Shown: positions 8,085-18,466, counted from the stretch's first letter. The stretch: DNA of 64,000 nt from Actinomycetospora succinea (GCF_004363095.1 NZ_SNYO01000004.1:310001-374000); one strand, 5' to 3'. Notes: generated by a model from the sequence alone, not told the origin. A program made the numbers and translations.

Positions 8085-9194
8085 GTGTTCTTCGCGCTGA
8101 CCGACGAGCAGCAGGCGTTCGCGGAGACGGTCCGCGACTTCGTCGCCGACCGCTTCGACCTCGACGCCGTGCGCGCCGTCGTCGAGGACCCGGACGGCGA
8201 CGGCCACCCGCTGACGCTGTGGAAGGGGCTCGCCGACCAGGGCGCGCTCGCCGTCCTCGTGCCCGAGGAGCACGACGGGCTGGGCCTCGGGCTGCTCGAC
8301 GCCCAGGTCATCGCCCGCGAGCTCGGGCGCGCGGTCGCGCCGGGCCCGTGGACGACGTCCGTGCTCGCCGCCGAGGCGCTGCGCCTCGCCGGCTCGCCCG
8401 CGCAGCAGGCCGCCTGGCTGCCGGGCCTGGCCGCCGGCGAGACCGTCGGCACCGTCGCCCTGCGCGGCGAGGCCGGGTCGTGGGACGGCCGCGGCATCAC
8501 GGTCGACGCCTCGGGCGAGCGGCTCTCCGGCACCGCGTCGCCGGTGGACTACCCCGCGGTCGCGGGCCTGTTCGTCGTCGCCGCGACCGACGCGGAGGGC
8601 GCGCCCGGGCTGTATCTGGTCGAGGCCGGCGCGCAGGGGCTCGCGATCCGCGACCAGCGGACCTACGACGGCACCGCGCGCGTCGGGGCGGTCGAGCTCG
8701 CCGACACCCCGGCCGAGCTCCTCACGGGCGGGACGCTCTCCGGCGGCGACGCCGTGGCCGCGCTGATGGCGCGGGGCGCGGTGCTCACCGCCGCGGACCT
8801 CGTCGGCGGCGCCCGCGAGGCGCTGACCCGGACCATCGACTACGACCGCGACCGCAAGCAGTTCGGCGTCCCGGTCGGGTCGTTCCAGGCCATCAAGCAC
8901 ACGATGGCCGATCTCCACGTCGGCGTGACGATGGCCGAGCACGCGGTGCTCTTCGCCGCCCATGCGCTCGACACCGACGACCCGGGCGCCGACATCGCCG
9001 TCGCGGTCGCCAAGGCCAAGGCGGCCGAGGCCGCGTGGAACGCGACCGGCGCGATGATCCAGTTCTTCGGCGGCATCGGCTTCACCTGGGAGCACGAGGC
9101 GCACTTCTTCTACAAGCGCGCCCGCCGCCGGGCGCCGCTGTTCGGGTCCGCGGACGAGCACCGGGAGCGACTCGCGGTCCTGACCATGGACTGA
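8085..9194 (+). CDS. Acyl-CoA dehydrogenase (second of a pair)
   Basis: 369 residues from GTG 8085 (VFFALTDEQQAFAETVRDFV). The middle domain is weaker than in its partner (no clear SEPxAGSD loop; the equivalent is TVALRGEAGSWDGRG), while the C-terminal helices are good: RDRKQFGVPVGSFQAIKHTMAD and the end FFGGIGFTWEHEAHFFYKRA. Divergent central sequence with an intact C-terminal domain is what one expects in the partner chain of a heteromeric ACAD. Same transcript as the gene 24 bp upstream. Confidence 0.88.
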   Translation: MFFALTDEQQAFAETVRDFVADRFDLDAVRAVVEDPDGDGHPLTLWKGLADQGALAVLVPEEHDGLGLGLLDAQVIARELGRAVAPGPWTTSVLAAEALRLAGSPAQQAAWLPGLAAGETVGTVALRGEAGSWDGRGITVDASGERLSGTASPVDYPAVAGLFVVAATDAEGAPGLYLVEAGAQGLAIRDQRTYDGTARVGAVELADTPAELLTGGTLSGGDAVAALMARGAVLTAADLVGGAREALTRTIDYDRDRKQFGVPVGSFQAIKHTMADLHVGVTMAEHAVLFAAHALDTDDPGADIAVAVAKAKAAEAAWNATGAMIQFFGGIGFTWEHEAHFFYKRARRRAPLFGSADEHRERLAVLTMD

Positions 9195-9274
9195 CCCCTT
9201 GTCGTGATCTCGGTCACTCCGGTGGACTGAGGGTGTCGACGCGATGACGCGTCGGGACACGCGAGGTGGTCGCC

Positions 9275-11431
9275 ATGAGTGGATCGAAGGCGGGCGACGG
9301 CGCCCGGAGAGGACGCAACGGGCGGGCGGGGAGCGAGCTGGCTCCCGACGACCCGGCCGCCCTGCGCTCGGTCGCGATCGTCGGCCCCATGGCCGCGGGC
9401 AAGACGACGCTGGTCGAGGAGCTGCTCGCCGCCGCGGGGGCGATCACCCGCGCCGGTTCGGTCGCCGCCGGCACCACCGTCACCGACCACGACCCGGACG
9501 CCCGCCGCCAGCAGCGGTCGGTGGCGCCGGCGGTCGCGTCGCTGACCCACCGCGACGTGAAGATCAACCTCGTCGACACCCCGGGGTGCCCCGACTTCCT
9601 CGCCGAGGTCCGCGCCGGTCTGCGCGCGGCGGACGCGGTGCTGTTCGTCGTCGGGACCGCGGACGCCGCCGACGGTGTCGCCGCGCCGACCTCCGCGCTG
9701 CTCGCCGAGTGCCGGCGCGCGGGGCTGCCCGCGATGCTCGTGCTCAGCCGCCTCGACCACGCGCGCGCCGACGAGGCCGCCGCGCTGGCGACGTGCCGCG
9801 AGGTCGCGGCCGGGTCGGGCGAGGTGCTCGTCCCGGTGACCCGCACCGAGCGCGGCGCCGACGGCACGATCACCGTGCGCCCGTTGCTCGCCGGCGACGA
9901 CCCCACGGCCGACGACCCCGACGGTGTCGATCCGGATGGGCTGCGCCGCGAGCTCGTCGAGACCCTCATCGAGCAGAGCGAGGACGAGGCGCTGCTCGAG
10001 TCCTGGATCGGCGGCGAGCCGGTCGCGCTGGACGCCCTGCGCGCCGACCTCGCGACGGCCGTGGCGCGCCGCTCCCTCATCCCCGTGGCCGGGGTGTGCG
10101 CCCCGGACGGGGCCGGCATGGAGAGCCTGCTCGACCTCGTCGTCGACGCCGTCCCGCCGCCCACGGCCCACCAGCCCCTGCCGGCCCACACCCCCGACGG
10201 CGCCGGGCACGCGCCCGTCGACCCCGACCCCGACGGGCCGCTGGTCGCCGAGGTCGTGCACACCGGCACCGACGCCCAGGGCAGCCGGGTCTCGCTGGTG
10301 CGGGTGTTCTCCGGTCGGCTGCGCCCCGACACCGCCCTGACCGCGTGCTGCGACCCGCTGCGCATCCCGGCCCCGCGCGACGGCTCCCACGACAACGACC
10401 CGACCGGTGCGGAGGCGCGGGGGAGCGAGACCGTGCGCGTCAACCGCGTCTACGCGCCGCTGGGGGCGACCCTGCGCGAGGTGCCGTGGTGCGTCGCGGG
10501 CGACGTGTGCGCGCTGACCCGGCTCGGCGCGGTGACGACCGGCGACACCCTGTGCGCCGCCGAGGACCCCGTGGGGCTCGACGGCTGGGAGCTGCCCGAG
10601 GCGCTGCTGCCCGTCGCGGTGACCGCCGCCGACCGGTCGGCCCAGGACGCGATGGCCCGCGGGCTCGCGCGCCTCGCCGCCACCGAGACCACGCTGCGCG
10701 TCGAGCGCAACGAGGACACCCACCAGATCGTGCTGTGGTGCACGGGGGAGGCGCACGCCGACGTCGTGCTCGCCCGCCTGCGGGCCTCGGGCGCGAGCGT
10801 CGAGGTCACCGACGTCGCCGTGCCCGAGCGGGAGACGGTCGCCGGGCCGGCCACCGGGCTCGGGCGGCACGTCAAGCAGTCCGGCGGGCACGGCCAGTTC
10901 GCCGTGTGCCGCATCGAGATCGAGCCGCTGCCACGCGGGTCGGGGGTCGAGTTCGTCGACAAGATCGTCGGCGGCGTGATCCCGCGGGCCTACATCCCCG
11001 GCGTCGAGAAGGGCGTGCGCGCCCAGCTCGAGGCCGGGGTCACGCCGGGCCGACCCGTGGTCGACGTGCGCGTGACGCTGGTGGACGGCAAGGCCCACAG
11101 CGTCGACTCCTCGGACCAGGCGTTCCAGACCGCGGGCTCGCTCGCGATCAAGGAGGCCGTCGCCACCGCGGGCACGGTCGTCATGGAGCGGCTCTACGAG
11201 GTCGAGGTCGAGGTGGACGACGCCCAGCTCGGCGCCGTGCTCGGCGACCTCGCGTCCCGCCACGGGCGGGTCCTGGGCACCGAGCCGGGGGAGAGCGGCC
11301 ACACCCGGGTGCGCGCGGAGGTGCCGGAGCAGGCCCTGCTGCGCTACCCCGTGGACCTGCGCGCCCTGACCTCGGGGACGGCGAGCTTCACGCGGCGGTT
11401 CAGCCGGTACGAGCCGGTGGCGAGCGGCTGA
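9275..11431 (+). CDS. Elongation factor G-like protein (EF-G2 type)
   Basis: 718 residues from ATG 9275, which has GAGG eight bases upstream; a GTG at 9266 is the alternative. G-domain motifs: P-loop GPMAAGKTT instead of the AHIDAGKTT of true EF-G, switch II VDTPGCPDF, and LSRLDHA where NKxD is expected, so GTP specificity may be altered. Domains II-V follow, including GRHVKQSGGHGQFAVCRIEIEP (domain IV) and LASRHGRVLGTEPGESGHT (domain V). Mycobacterial FusA2 (Rv0120c) is of this class; it is distinct from the essential EF-G and its role is unclear. Confidence 0.9.
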   Translation: MSGSKAGDGARRGRNGRAGSELAPDDPAALRSVAIVGPMAAGKTTLVEELLAAAGAITRAGSVAAGTTVTDHDPDARRQQRSVAPAVASLTHRDVKINLVDTPGCPDFLAEVRAGLRAADAVLFVVGTADAADGVAAPTSALLAECRRAGLPAMLVLSRLDHARADEAAALATCREVAAGSGEVLVPVTRTERGADGTITVRPLLAGDDPTADDPDGVDPDGLRRELVETLIEQSEDEALLESWIGGEPVALDALRADLATAVARRSLIPVAGVCAPDGAGMESLLDLVVDAVPPPTAHQPLPAHTPDGAGHAPVDPDPDGPLVAEVVHTGTDAQGSRVSLVRVFSGRLRPDTALTACCDPLRIPAPRDGSHDNDPTGAEARGSETVRVNRVYAPLGATLREVPWCVAGDVCALTRLGAVTTGDTLCAAEDPVGLDGWELPEALLPVAVTAADRSAQDAMARGLARLAATETTLRVERNEDTHQIVLWCTGEAHADVVLARLRASGASVEVTDVAVPERETVAGPATGLGRHVKQSGGHGQFAVCRIEIEPLPRGSGVEFVDKIVGGVIPRAYIPGVEKGVRAQLEAGVTPGRPVVDVRVTLVDGKAHSVDSSDQAFQTAGSLAIKEAVATAGTVVMERLYEVEVEVDDAQLGAVLGDLASRHGRVLGTEPGESGHTRVRAEVPEQALLRYPVDLRALTSGTASFTRRFSRYEPVASG

Positions 11432-11459
11432 CCCCTTCCCCGATGCGTGGGCGTCTGGC

Positions 11460-11465
11460 TACCGT
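11460..11465 (+). promoter_or_regulatory. -10 element (TACCGT) of a leaderless MFS transcript
   Basis: TANNNT hexamer ending 6 nt before the ATG at 11472, and no Shine-Dalgarno sequence. This spacing places the transcription start at the start codon. Confidence 0.55.
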
Positions 11466-11471
11466 CCGCGC

Positions 11472-12791
11472 ATGACGCAGACCCCACCCACCGCGTCCAC
11501 GACCGACCCCGCGGCCGTCCGGCGGGTGGCGGTCGCGAGCCTCGTCGGCACCACGGTCGAGTGGTACGACTTCTTCATCTACGCCAGCGCGGCGGGGCTG
11601 GTGTTCAGCCAGCTGTTCTTCACCGCGCTCGACCCGACCACCGCGCTGCTGGCCTCGTTCGCGACGATCGGGGTCAGCTTCGTGGCGCGCCCGCTCGGCG
11701 GGGTGATCGCGGGCCACCTCGGCGACCGGCTCGGGCGCAAGGGGATGCTCGTCGCCACCCTGCTGATCATGGGCCTGGCGACGACGGGCGTCGGCCTGCT
11801 GCCCACCTATGCCTCGATCGGCGTCGCCGCGCCGATCCTGCTGCTCGTGCTGCGCCTGCTGCAGGGCCTGTCCGCGGGCGGCGAGTGGGGCGGCGCGGCG
11901 CTGATGGCCGTCGAGCACGCCCCGCCCGGCCGGCGCGGCTTCTTCGGCACGTACCCGCAGGTCGGCGTGCCGATCGGGCTGATCCTCGCCAACCTCGTGT
12001 TCCTCACGGTGTCCACGTCGACCACCAAGGAGCAGTTCCTGTCCTGGGGCTGGCGGATCCCGTTCCTGCTCTCGATCGTGCTGGTCGGCGTGGGGTTCTT
12101 CGTGCGCCTCAAGGTCGACGAGAGCCCGGTGTTCGAGCATCTGCGCGACCAGCGGGCCCGCCGGTCGTCGCCGATGCTCGCCGTGCTGCGCGACCAGCCG
12201 CGGGCGCTGATCGTCGCGATCGGGCTGTTCATCGCCAACAACATGATCGGCTACCTGCTGATCGCCTTCATCACGTCGTACGGCACGCGGGTCCTCGGGC
12301 TGTCGAGCGCGACGATGCTCGCGGTCGGGATCGCCGGCGCCGTGGTGTGGGGCGTCGCGATCATGTGGAGCGGGGCCTGGTCCGACCGCGTCGGCCGGCG
12401 CCGCGTCTACCTCGTGGGCACGATCCTGCTGCTCGTCTGGTCGTTCCCGTTCTTCCTGCTGCTGGACACCGCGTCGCTGCCGTGGATGCTGCTCGCCGTC
12501 GTCGTGCTCGGCGTCGGTCTTGGCCTGACGTACGGTCCGCAGGCCGCGGCGTACGCCGAGCTCTTCCCGGCCGCCGTGCGCTACAGCGGCGCCTCGTTCG
12601 CCTACGCGGTCGGCGCGGTGCTCGGCGGCGGGTTCGCGCCGCTGGTGGCGCAGGCGCTGATCGGCGCCACGGGCACCTCGCTGTCGGTGTCGGTGTACAT
12701 GGTGATCGTCTGCCTGATCACGCTCGCCGCCGTCCTCGCGATGCGCGAGGGGACGGCGGCGGAGCGGGAGGCGTTCGTCGTCGGCGCTTAG
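11472..12791 (+). CDS. MFS transporter, metabolite:H+ symporter (MHS) type
   Basis: 439 residues with 12 predicted membrane segments. The N terminus VASLVGTTVEWYDFFIYASAAGLVFSQLFF is diagnostic of the MHS subfamily (proline/betaine, shikimate, alpha-ketoglutarate and citrate importers), with the MFS loop motif GHLGDRLGRKGML between helices 2 and 3 and SWGWRIPFLLS in the middle. The substrate cannot be read from sequence. The last four bases overlap the stop codon of the convergent NmrA-like gene. Confidence 0.9.
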   Translation: MTQTPPTASTTDPAAVRRVAVASLVGTTVEWYDFFIYASAAGLVFSQLFFTALDPTTALLASFATIGVSFVARPLGGVIAGHLGDRLGRKGMLVATLLIMGLATTGVGLLPTYASIGVAAPILLLVLRLLQGLSAGGEWGGAALMAVEHAPPGRRGFFGTYPQVGVPIGLILANLVFLTVSTSTTKEQFLSWGWRIPFLLSIVLVGVGFFVRLKVDESPVFEHLRDQRARRSSPMLAVLRDQPRALIVAIGLFIANNMIGYLLIAFITSYGTRVLGLSSATMLAVGIAGAVVWGVAIMWSGAWSDRVGRRRVYLVGTILLLVWSFPFFLLLDTASLPWMLLAVVVLGVGLGLTYGPQAAAYAELFPAAVRYSGASFAYAVGAVLGGGFAPLVAQALIGATGTSLSVSVYMVIVCLITLAAVLAMREGTAAEREAFVVGA

Positions 12792-13645
12792 GCGGCGGCC
12801 GCGAACGCGGACGCGTGGTCGCGCGCGAAGTCCACGAGGTCGATCGCCGGGCGGCCGGTGACCTGCTCGACCGCGGGGTCGACCGTCGCCGCCTCGCCCC
12901 GCGCGTAGTGGGCGTAGTCCTCGACGAGGCCCGCGAGCTGCCACGGCGGCAGGTACGCGGCCAGCGCCTCGGCGAACGCGGCGGGCGCGACGTCGTCGAA
13001 CGCCACGGGGCGCCCGGTCGCAGCGCCCAGCGCCTCGGCGATCTCGGTGTGGGTCACGGCGCGCGGGCCGGTCAGCGTGTAGGTCGCGTCCGCGTGGCCC
13101 GGCTCGACGAGCGTGGCGGCGGCGACCGCGGCGATGTCACGCACGTCGACGGCGCTGACCGCGGCGTCGCCGATGGGAGCGCCGAGCCGGCCGGTGTGCG
13201 CGATCGGCCCGGCGAACGCGAGCAGGCCCTGGAGGAACAGGTTGGGCCGCAGCACCACGGACTCGATCGGCAGCGTCGTCAGGTGCGCCTCCACCGCGGC
13301 GTGCCAGCGCAGGAAGCGCACCGGTGAGTCGGGGCGGGCGGCGTACTGGGAGAGCACGACGAGGCGCCGCACGCCGGCGGCGACGGCCGCGTCGGCGAAG
13401 CGGATCTGGCGCTCGGCGGCCCGCTCCGACGACGGCGTGACGAGGTAGGCGGCGTCGACCCCGTCGAGGGCGCCGTCCAGGGGACCGTCGAAGTCCGCCA
13501 CCGCGGTCCGGTGCCCGGGGAAGCGCTCGGCCTGCGCCGCCTCGCGGACCATGACGCGCGGCGTCGTCCCCCGCGCGGCGAGGGCCGTCAGCAGGGCCGC
13601 GCCGGTGGCGCCCGTCGCGCCGGTGACCAGGATGTCCGTGCTCAT
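12788..13645 (-). CDS. NmrA/SDR-type NAD(P)-binding oxidoreductase
   Basis: 285 residues from ATG 13645, preceded by GAGGAGG. The N terminus [18 protein letters not shown] carries the dinucleotide-binding GxxGxxG. NmrA-like features follow: [31 protein letters not shown] and the catalytic-site-free middle region, then [21 protein letters not shown]. Such atypical SDRs include azoreductase/quinone reductase and redox-sensing proteins; the activity is not certain. Two matching palindromes upstream suggest control by a TetR-type repressor encoded elsewhere. Confidence 0.86.
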   Translation of the reverse strand: MSTDILVTGATGATGAALLTALAARGTTPRVMVREAAQAERFPGHRTAVADFDGPLDGALDGVDAAYLVTPSSERAAERQIRFADAAVAAGVRRLVVLSQYAARPDSPVRFLRWHAAVEAHLTTLPIESVVLRPNLFLQGLLAFAGPIAHTGRLGAPIGDAAVSAVDVRDIAAVAAATLVEPGHADATYTLTGPRAVTHTEIAEALGAATGRPVAFDDVAPAAFAEALAAYLPPWQLAGLVEDYAHYARGEAATVDPAVEQVTGRPAIDLVDFARDHASAFAAAA

Positions 13646-13666
13646 CGTGTGCCTCCTCGGGTCGTG

Positions 13667-13683
13667 CGAGAGCACTGCTCTCG
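13667..13683 (-). promoter_or_regulatory. Palindromic operator 1 (TetR-type)
   Basis: CGAGAGCACTGCTCTCG is a perfect palindrome with 8-bp arms around one base. It lies 22 bp upstream of the NmrA-like start codon and just before its ribosome binding site. GAGCAnTGCTC-type sites are typical of TetR family repressors. Confidence 0.65.
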
Positions 13684-13716
13684 AAAGCGAGGATGGCACC
13701 GGCCTGCCCGCGTGGC

Positions 13717-13732
13717 AAGAGCAGTGCTCTCG
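13717..13732 (-). promoter_or_regulatory. Palindromic operator 2 (TetR-type)
   Basis: AAGAGCAGTGCTCTCG repeats the half-site of operator 1 (AGAGCA/TGCTCT perfect). The two centres are 49 bp apart, which brackets the expected promoter of the minus-strand gene and also sits 45 bp upstream of prfB. Confidence 0.6.
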
Positions 13733-13764
13733 TCAGGGTCGCGGGCCGCCCCGCACCGGGCGAT

Positions 13765-13770
13765 TACGCT
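13765..13770 (+). promoter_or_regulatory. -10 element (TACGCT) of prfB
   Basis: TANNNT hexamer 6 nt before the GTG at 13777; a leaderless start is likely, although the run GGGGGAG could also act as a weak ribosome binding site. Confidence 0.5.
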
Positions 13771-13776
13771 GGGGGA

Positions 13777-14889
<1,113 letters not shown>

Positions 14890-14922
14890 CGAACCCCGCC
14901 CGGGGAGATCACAGCGCGTCAG

Positions 14923-14928
14923 TAGCAT
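14923..14928 (+). promoter_or_regulatory. -10 element (TAGCAT) of ftsE
   Basis: TANNNT hexamer ending 8 nt before the GTG of ftsE at 14937, with no Shine-Dalgarno sequence between; it gives ftsE its own leaderless transcript. Confidence 0.5.
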
Positions 14929-14936
14929 CACGGGCC

Positions 14937-15626
14937 GTGATCCGGCTGGAGAACGTCTCGAAGGTCTACCCGACCTCCACGCGGCCGGCGCTCGACGACG
15001 TCACGATGGGCGTCGAGCGGGGCGAGTTCGTCTTCCTCATCGGGCCGTCCGGATCGGGCAAGTCGACGCTGCTGCGCCTGCTGCTGCGCGAGGACGTCCC
15101 GTCGGGCGGCACGGTCTGGGTCGCCAACTGGAACGTCGGGCGGCTCGCGCGCCGGCGGGTGCCGCGCCTGCGCCAGCGGATGGGCTGCGTGTTCCAGGAC
15201 TTCCGGCTGCTGCCGAACAAGACGGTCGGCGAGAACGTGGCGTTCGCCCTCGAGGTGATCGGCAAGCCGCGGCACACCATCCGCACGGTGGTCCCCGAGG
15301 TGCTCGACATGGTCGACCTCGGCGGCAAGGCCGACCGGATGCCCTCGGAGCTCTCCGGCGGCGAGGCGCAGCGGGTCGCGATCGCCCGCGCCTTCGTCAA
15401 CCGGCCCCTGGTGCTGCTCGCCGACGAGCCCACCGGCAACCTCGACCCCGAGACGGCCGGCGGGATCATGACGCTGCTCGAGCGGATCAACCGCACCGGC
15501 ACGACGGTGCTGATGGCCACCCACGACCGCCAGATCGTCGACAGCATGCGGCGCCGGGTCGTCGAGCTCTCCAGCGGCAAGCTCGCGCGCGACGACGACC
15601 GCGGCGTGTACGGGACGGTGCGCTGA
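14937..15626 (+). CDS. ftsE: Cell division ATP-binding protein FtsE
   Basis: 229 residues. ABC ATPase with Walker A GPSGSGKS (about 36-43), Q-loop [14 protein letters not shown], signature [14 protein letters not shown] and Walker [14 protein letters not shown]. FtsE powers FtsX to activate peptidoglycan hydrolases at the septum. The FtsE-specific phrase [22 protein letters not shown] opens the protein. ftsX begins 2 bp after the stop. Confidence 0.97.
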   Translation: MIRLENVSKVYPTSTRPALDDVTMGVERGEFVFLIGPSGSGKSTLLRLLLREDVPSGGTVWVANWNVGRLARRRVPRLRQRMGCVFQDFRLLPNKTVGENVAFALEVIGKPRHTIRTVVPEVLDMVDLGGKADRMPSELSGGEAQRVAIARAFVNRPLVLLADEPTGNLDPETAGGIMTLLERINRTGTTVLMATHDRQIVDSMRRRVVELSSGKLARDDDRGVYGTVR

Positions 15627-15628
15627 CC

Positions 15629-16525
15629 GTGCTGTTCGTCTGGAGGGAAGCCCTCGCCGGGCTGCGGCGGAACCTGACGATGTCGATCGCCATGGTCATC
15701 ACGACCGCGATCTCGCTCGGGCTGCTCGGCGCCGGCCTGCTCGCGGTGCGCACGATCGACCGCACCGAGGACCTCTACTACTCGCTGATCGCGGTCCAGG
15801 TCTCCCTCGACGAGCCGACCAGCGCCGAGGACCCGGACTGCTCGACCCCGGTGTGCCGCGACCTGCGCGCGCAGCTCGAGGGCAACCCGCTGGTCTCGTC
15901 GGTGGAGTACGAGAGCCGCGACGCCGCGTTCGCGCGCTTCCAGCGGATCTACGCGGGCCAGTCGATCCTGCAGCTCGTGCGCCCGCAGAGCCTGCCCGCG
16001 ACGCTGCGCGTGACGATGAACGACCCGCTGCGCGGCACCGAGATCGTCGACCAGTTCACCGGCAGGCCGGGCGTGCGCATCGTCGTCGACCAGCGCAGCA
16101 CCGTCGCCGACCTCTTCTCGTTCCTCGGCAGCGTGCGCAACCTGACGTTCGGGCTCGCGATCGTGCAGACCCTCGCCGCGCTGCTGCTGATCTCCAACAC
16201 CATCCAGCTCTCGGCGTTCACCCGGCGCACCGAGGTCGGGATCATGCGGCTCGTCGGCGCCACGCGCTGGTACACGCAGGTCCCGTTCCTCATCGAGGCG
16301 GTGGTCACCGGCGTCGTCGGGGCCGTGCTCGCGACGGGCGGGCTCGTCGCGGCGAAGGCGTTCTTCCTCGACCGCGTGCTGTCCGGGCGGCTGCTCGCCA
16401 ACACGATCCCGCCGATCGGGATGAGCGACGTGCTCGGTTACGTTGGACCGGTACTGGTGGTGGTCGGCGCGGTGATCGCCACCGCCACGGGGTACGTGAC
16501 CCTGAGGCTGTACGTCAGGACCTGA
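15629..16525 (+). CDS. ftsX: Cell division protein FtsX
   Basis: 298 residues. The N terminus WREALAGLRRNLTMSIAMVITTAISL contains helix 1, followed by an extracytoplasmic domain (about 45-165, containing two cysteines in DPDCSTPVCRDL that could pair) and three C-terminal helices with the FtsX/MacB motif TRRTEVGIMRLVGATRWY. In mycobacteria the FtsX outer domain binds and activates the RipC peptidoglycan hydrolase. It is coupled to ftsE and followed by smpB. Confidence 0.96.
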   Translation: MLFVWREALAGLRRNLTMSIAMVITTAISLGLLGAGLLAVRTIDRTEDLYYSLIAVQVSLDEPTSAEDPDCSTPVCRDLRAQLEGNPLVSSVEYESRDAAFARFQRIYAGQSILQLVRPQSLPATLRVTMNDPLRGTEIVDQFTGRPGVRIVVDQRSTVADLFSFLGSVRNLTFGLAIVQTLAALLLISNTIQLSAFTRRTEVGIMRLVGATRWYTQVPFLIEAVVTGVVGAVLATGGLVAAKAFFLDRVLSGRLLANTIPPIGMSDVLGYVGPVLVVVGAVIATATGYVTLRLYVRT

Positions 16526-16544
16526 TCGGCAGGAGGTGGACGCT

Positions 16545-17057
16545 GTGGCGAAGACGAAGACGTTGCCGAACAAGGCCAGCAGCAACCGCCCCGAGGAGCG
16601 GCGCAAGGTCGTCGCCACCAACCGCAAGGCCCGCTACGACTACACGATCCTCGACGTCTACGAGGCGGGGATCGCGCTGCAGGGCACCGAGGTCAAGAGC
16701 CTGCGCGCCGGGCACGTGTCGCTGAACGACGCGTACGGCGAGGTGCGCGACGGCGAGGTGTGGCTGCGCGGCCTGCACATCCAGGAGTACGACTTCGGCT
16801 CCTGGACCAACCACGAGCCCCGGCGCGTGCGGAAGCTGCTGCTGCACAAGTCCGAGATCGCCCGGCTGGTCGGCAAGACGCGCGAGACCGGGCACACCCT
16901 GGTGCCGCTCTCGCTGTACTTCAGCGGAGGGCTCTGCAAGGTCGAGCTCGCGCTGGCCCGCGGCAAGGCGAAGCACGACAAGCGCGAGGCGATGGCCGAG
17001 CGCGACGCCAAGCGCGAGGCGGAGCAGATCGTGGGGCGGCGGATCAAGGGGTGGTGA
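16545..17057 (+). CDS. smpB: SsrA-binding protein SmpB
   Basis: 170 residues from GTG 16545, which has AGGAGG eight bases upstream; the GTG at 16536 overlaps that site and is unlikely. Core motifs NRKARYDYTILDVYEAGIAL, GTEVKSLRAG and HEPRRVRKLLLHKSEI are those of SmpB, and the basic tail REAEQIVGRRIKGW ends as in functional homologues. SmpB binds tmRNA and positions it in the A site of stalled ribosomes. The ssrA gene itself lies about 1 kb downstream. Confidence 0.97.
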   Translation: MAKTKTLPNKASSNRPEERRKVVATNRKARYDYTILDVYEAGIALQGTEVKSLRAGHVSLNDAYGEVRDGEVWLRGLHIQEYDFGSWTNHEPRRVRKLLLHKSEIARLVGKTRETGHTLVPLSLYFSGGLCKVELALARGKAKHDKREAMAERDAKREAEQIVGRRIKGW

Positions 17058-17977
17058 GCCCGGCCCGCGATCCGTTGACCACCCCTCCGGTGGACGACGC
17101 CGACATCCCGGCCTGGGTGGCCGCGACGGGCGTCGACGGGCTGGTCGACATCCACGTGCACTTCCTGCCCGACCGCATGCTGCAGAAGGTGTGGGCGTTC
17201 TTCGACCAGGCCGAGAAGAACTACGGCATGGCGTGGCCGATCCACTACCGCGAGCCCGAGCAGACCCGCATCGACCTGCTGCGCGGGTTCGGGGTGCGGA
17301 CGTTCGCGCCGCTGGTCTACCCGCACAAGCCGGACATGGCGGCGTGGCTCACGTCGTGGGCGCTGGAGTGGGCGGCCGAGGTGCCCGAGGCGGTCCCGAC
17401 CGCGACGCTCTTCCCCGAGGACTCCGTCACGACCTACCTCGGCGACGCGCTGTCGGCCGGGGCGCGGGCGGTGAAGGTGCACGTCCAGGTCGGCGACTTC
17501 GACCCGCGCGACCCGCGGCTCGACCGGGCGTGGGGCCTGGTCGCCGACGCGGGCGTGCCGGCGATCGTGCACTGCGGCGACGGCCCGCGGCAGGGCACGT
17601 ACACGGGGATGGACGTGTTCGTCGAGGTGCTCGAGCGCCACCCGCGGCTCACCGCGGTGATCGCGCACGCCGGGCTGCCGGAGTACGACAGGACACTGAA
17701 GCTGCTCGACCGGTTCCCGAACGTCCACATCGACACGACGATGGTCGGGACGCCCTACACCGAGGAGTTCGCGCCGGTCCCCGCCGACTGGCCCGCGCGG
17801 CTCGCCGACGTCGCCGACCGCGTGGTGCTGGGCACCGACTTCCCGAACATCCCCTACGGCTACCACGAGCAGCTCGCCGCGATCGCGGGCTGGGCGGGCG
17901 CCGACGACCGCCTCGGCGCGGAGTTCCTGCGTTCGGTGCTGCACGACGCGCCGGCCCGGCTGCTCGGCGTGGCCTGA
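17054..17977 (+). CDS. Amidohydrolase family 2 (metal-dependent hydrolase)
   Basis: 307 residues from GTG 17054, whose last bases overlap the smpB stop (GTGA). TIM-barrel amidohydrolase: VDIHVHFLP supplies the first two metal-binding histidines, VHCGDGP and VIAHAGLPEYD further ligands, and LGTDFPNIPYGYHEQ the C-terminal aspartate. The family contains decarboxylases and lactonases such as ACMSD; the substrate here is unknown. Lying between smpB and ssrA, it looks like a cotranscribed passenger of the rescue operon. Confidence 0.88.
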   Translation: MSPARDPLTTPPVDDADIPAWVAATGVDGLVDIHVHFLPDRMLQKVWAFFDQAEKNYGMAWPIHYREPEQTRIDLLRGFGVRTFAPLVYPHKPDMAAWLTSWALEWAAEVPEAVPTATLFPEDSVTTYLGDALSAGARAVKVHVQVGDFDPRDPRLDRAWGLVADAGVPAIVHCGDGPRQGTYTGMDVFVEVLERHPRLTAVIAHAGLPEYDRTLKLLDRFPNVHIDTTMVGTPYTEEFAPVPADWPARLADVADRVVLGTDFPNIPYGYHEQLAAIAGWAGADDRLGAEFLRSVLHDAPARLLGVA

Positions 17978-18012
17978 GCCCGGGGCGGGATGAACCGGGC
18001 GGCGCCCCGCGT

Positions 18013-18018
18013 TATGAT
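18013..18018 (+). promoter_or_regulatory. -10 element (TATGAT) of ssrA
   Basis: TATGAT matches TATAAT at five of six positions and lies 26 nt upstream of the mature tmRNA 5' end, leaving a short leader for RNase P to remove. No clear -35 is seen. Confidence 0.65.
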
Positions 18019-18044
18019 CGATGGCCCGCACCGTGCGGGACCGA

Positions 18045-18419
18045 GGGGGTGACTGGTTTCGACTCCGAGTGGTTCACCAGGAGAAGCGTGCCGAGGAAGG
18101 CGACGATGATCTCGTTAACCATCCGTCGCAAAGATATAAGCGCCGATTCCAATCAGCGCGACTTCGCCCTCGCTGCCTAAGTAGCGAGAGCGGGTCTGTC
18201 GGCCCGGGTTCGTCACCGCCCCGGGTACCGGCATCAGCTAGGTGACTCACCGTCGGGCCCGGTCGCGGGGCCCGTCCGGGACATCTCACAGCGACTGGGA
18301 TCGTCACACCGGCCCGTCCGCAGGACCGGTGGATCCGAGTAGAGACGACGCGGACTGCGCACGGAGAAGTCCTGGTTGCTGATCGGAGGACCCGGGTTCG
18401 ATTCCCGGCACCTCCACCA
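18045..18419 (+). ncRNA. ssrA: tmRNA (transfer-messenger RNA)
   Basis: 375 nt. The 5' end GGGGGTGACTGGTTTCGAC and 3' end GGTTCGATTCCCGGCACC...CCA fold into the tRNA-like part, with a 7-bp acceptor stem (GGGGGTG/CACCTCC) and an encoded CCA. The resume codon GCC opens the tag reading frame ADSNQRDFALAA followed by TAA (18178-18180), so the proteolysis tag is A-ADSNQRDFALAA. This resembles the mycobacterial tag AADSHQRDYALAA. It tags stalled nascent chains for ClpP and related proteases and works with SmpB encoded upstream. Confidence 0.97.
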
Positions 18420-18430
18420 CCCGAGGTGAC

Positions 18431-18466
18431 CGACGGGCCGGAGAGCACACGCTCTCCGGCCCGTCG
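18431..18466 (+). terminator. ssrA terminator
   Basis: Perfect 16-bp stem, CGACGGGCCGGAGAGC paired with its complement, closed by a 4-nt loop (ACAC) and followed by TCGTTGG, starting 12 bp after the tmRNA 3' end. Confidence 0.88.
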
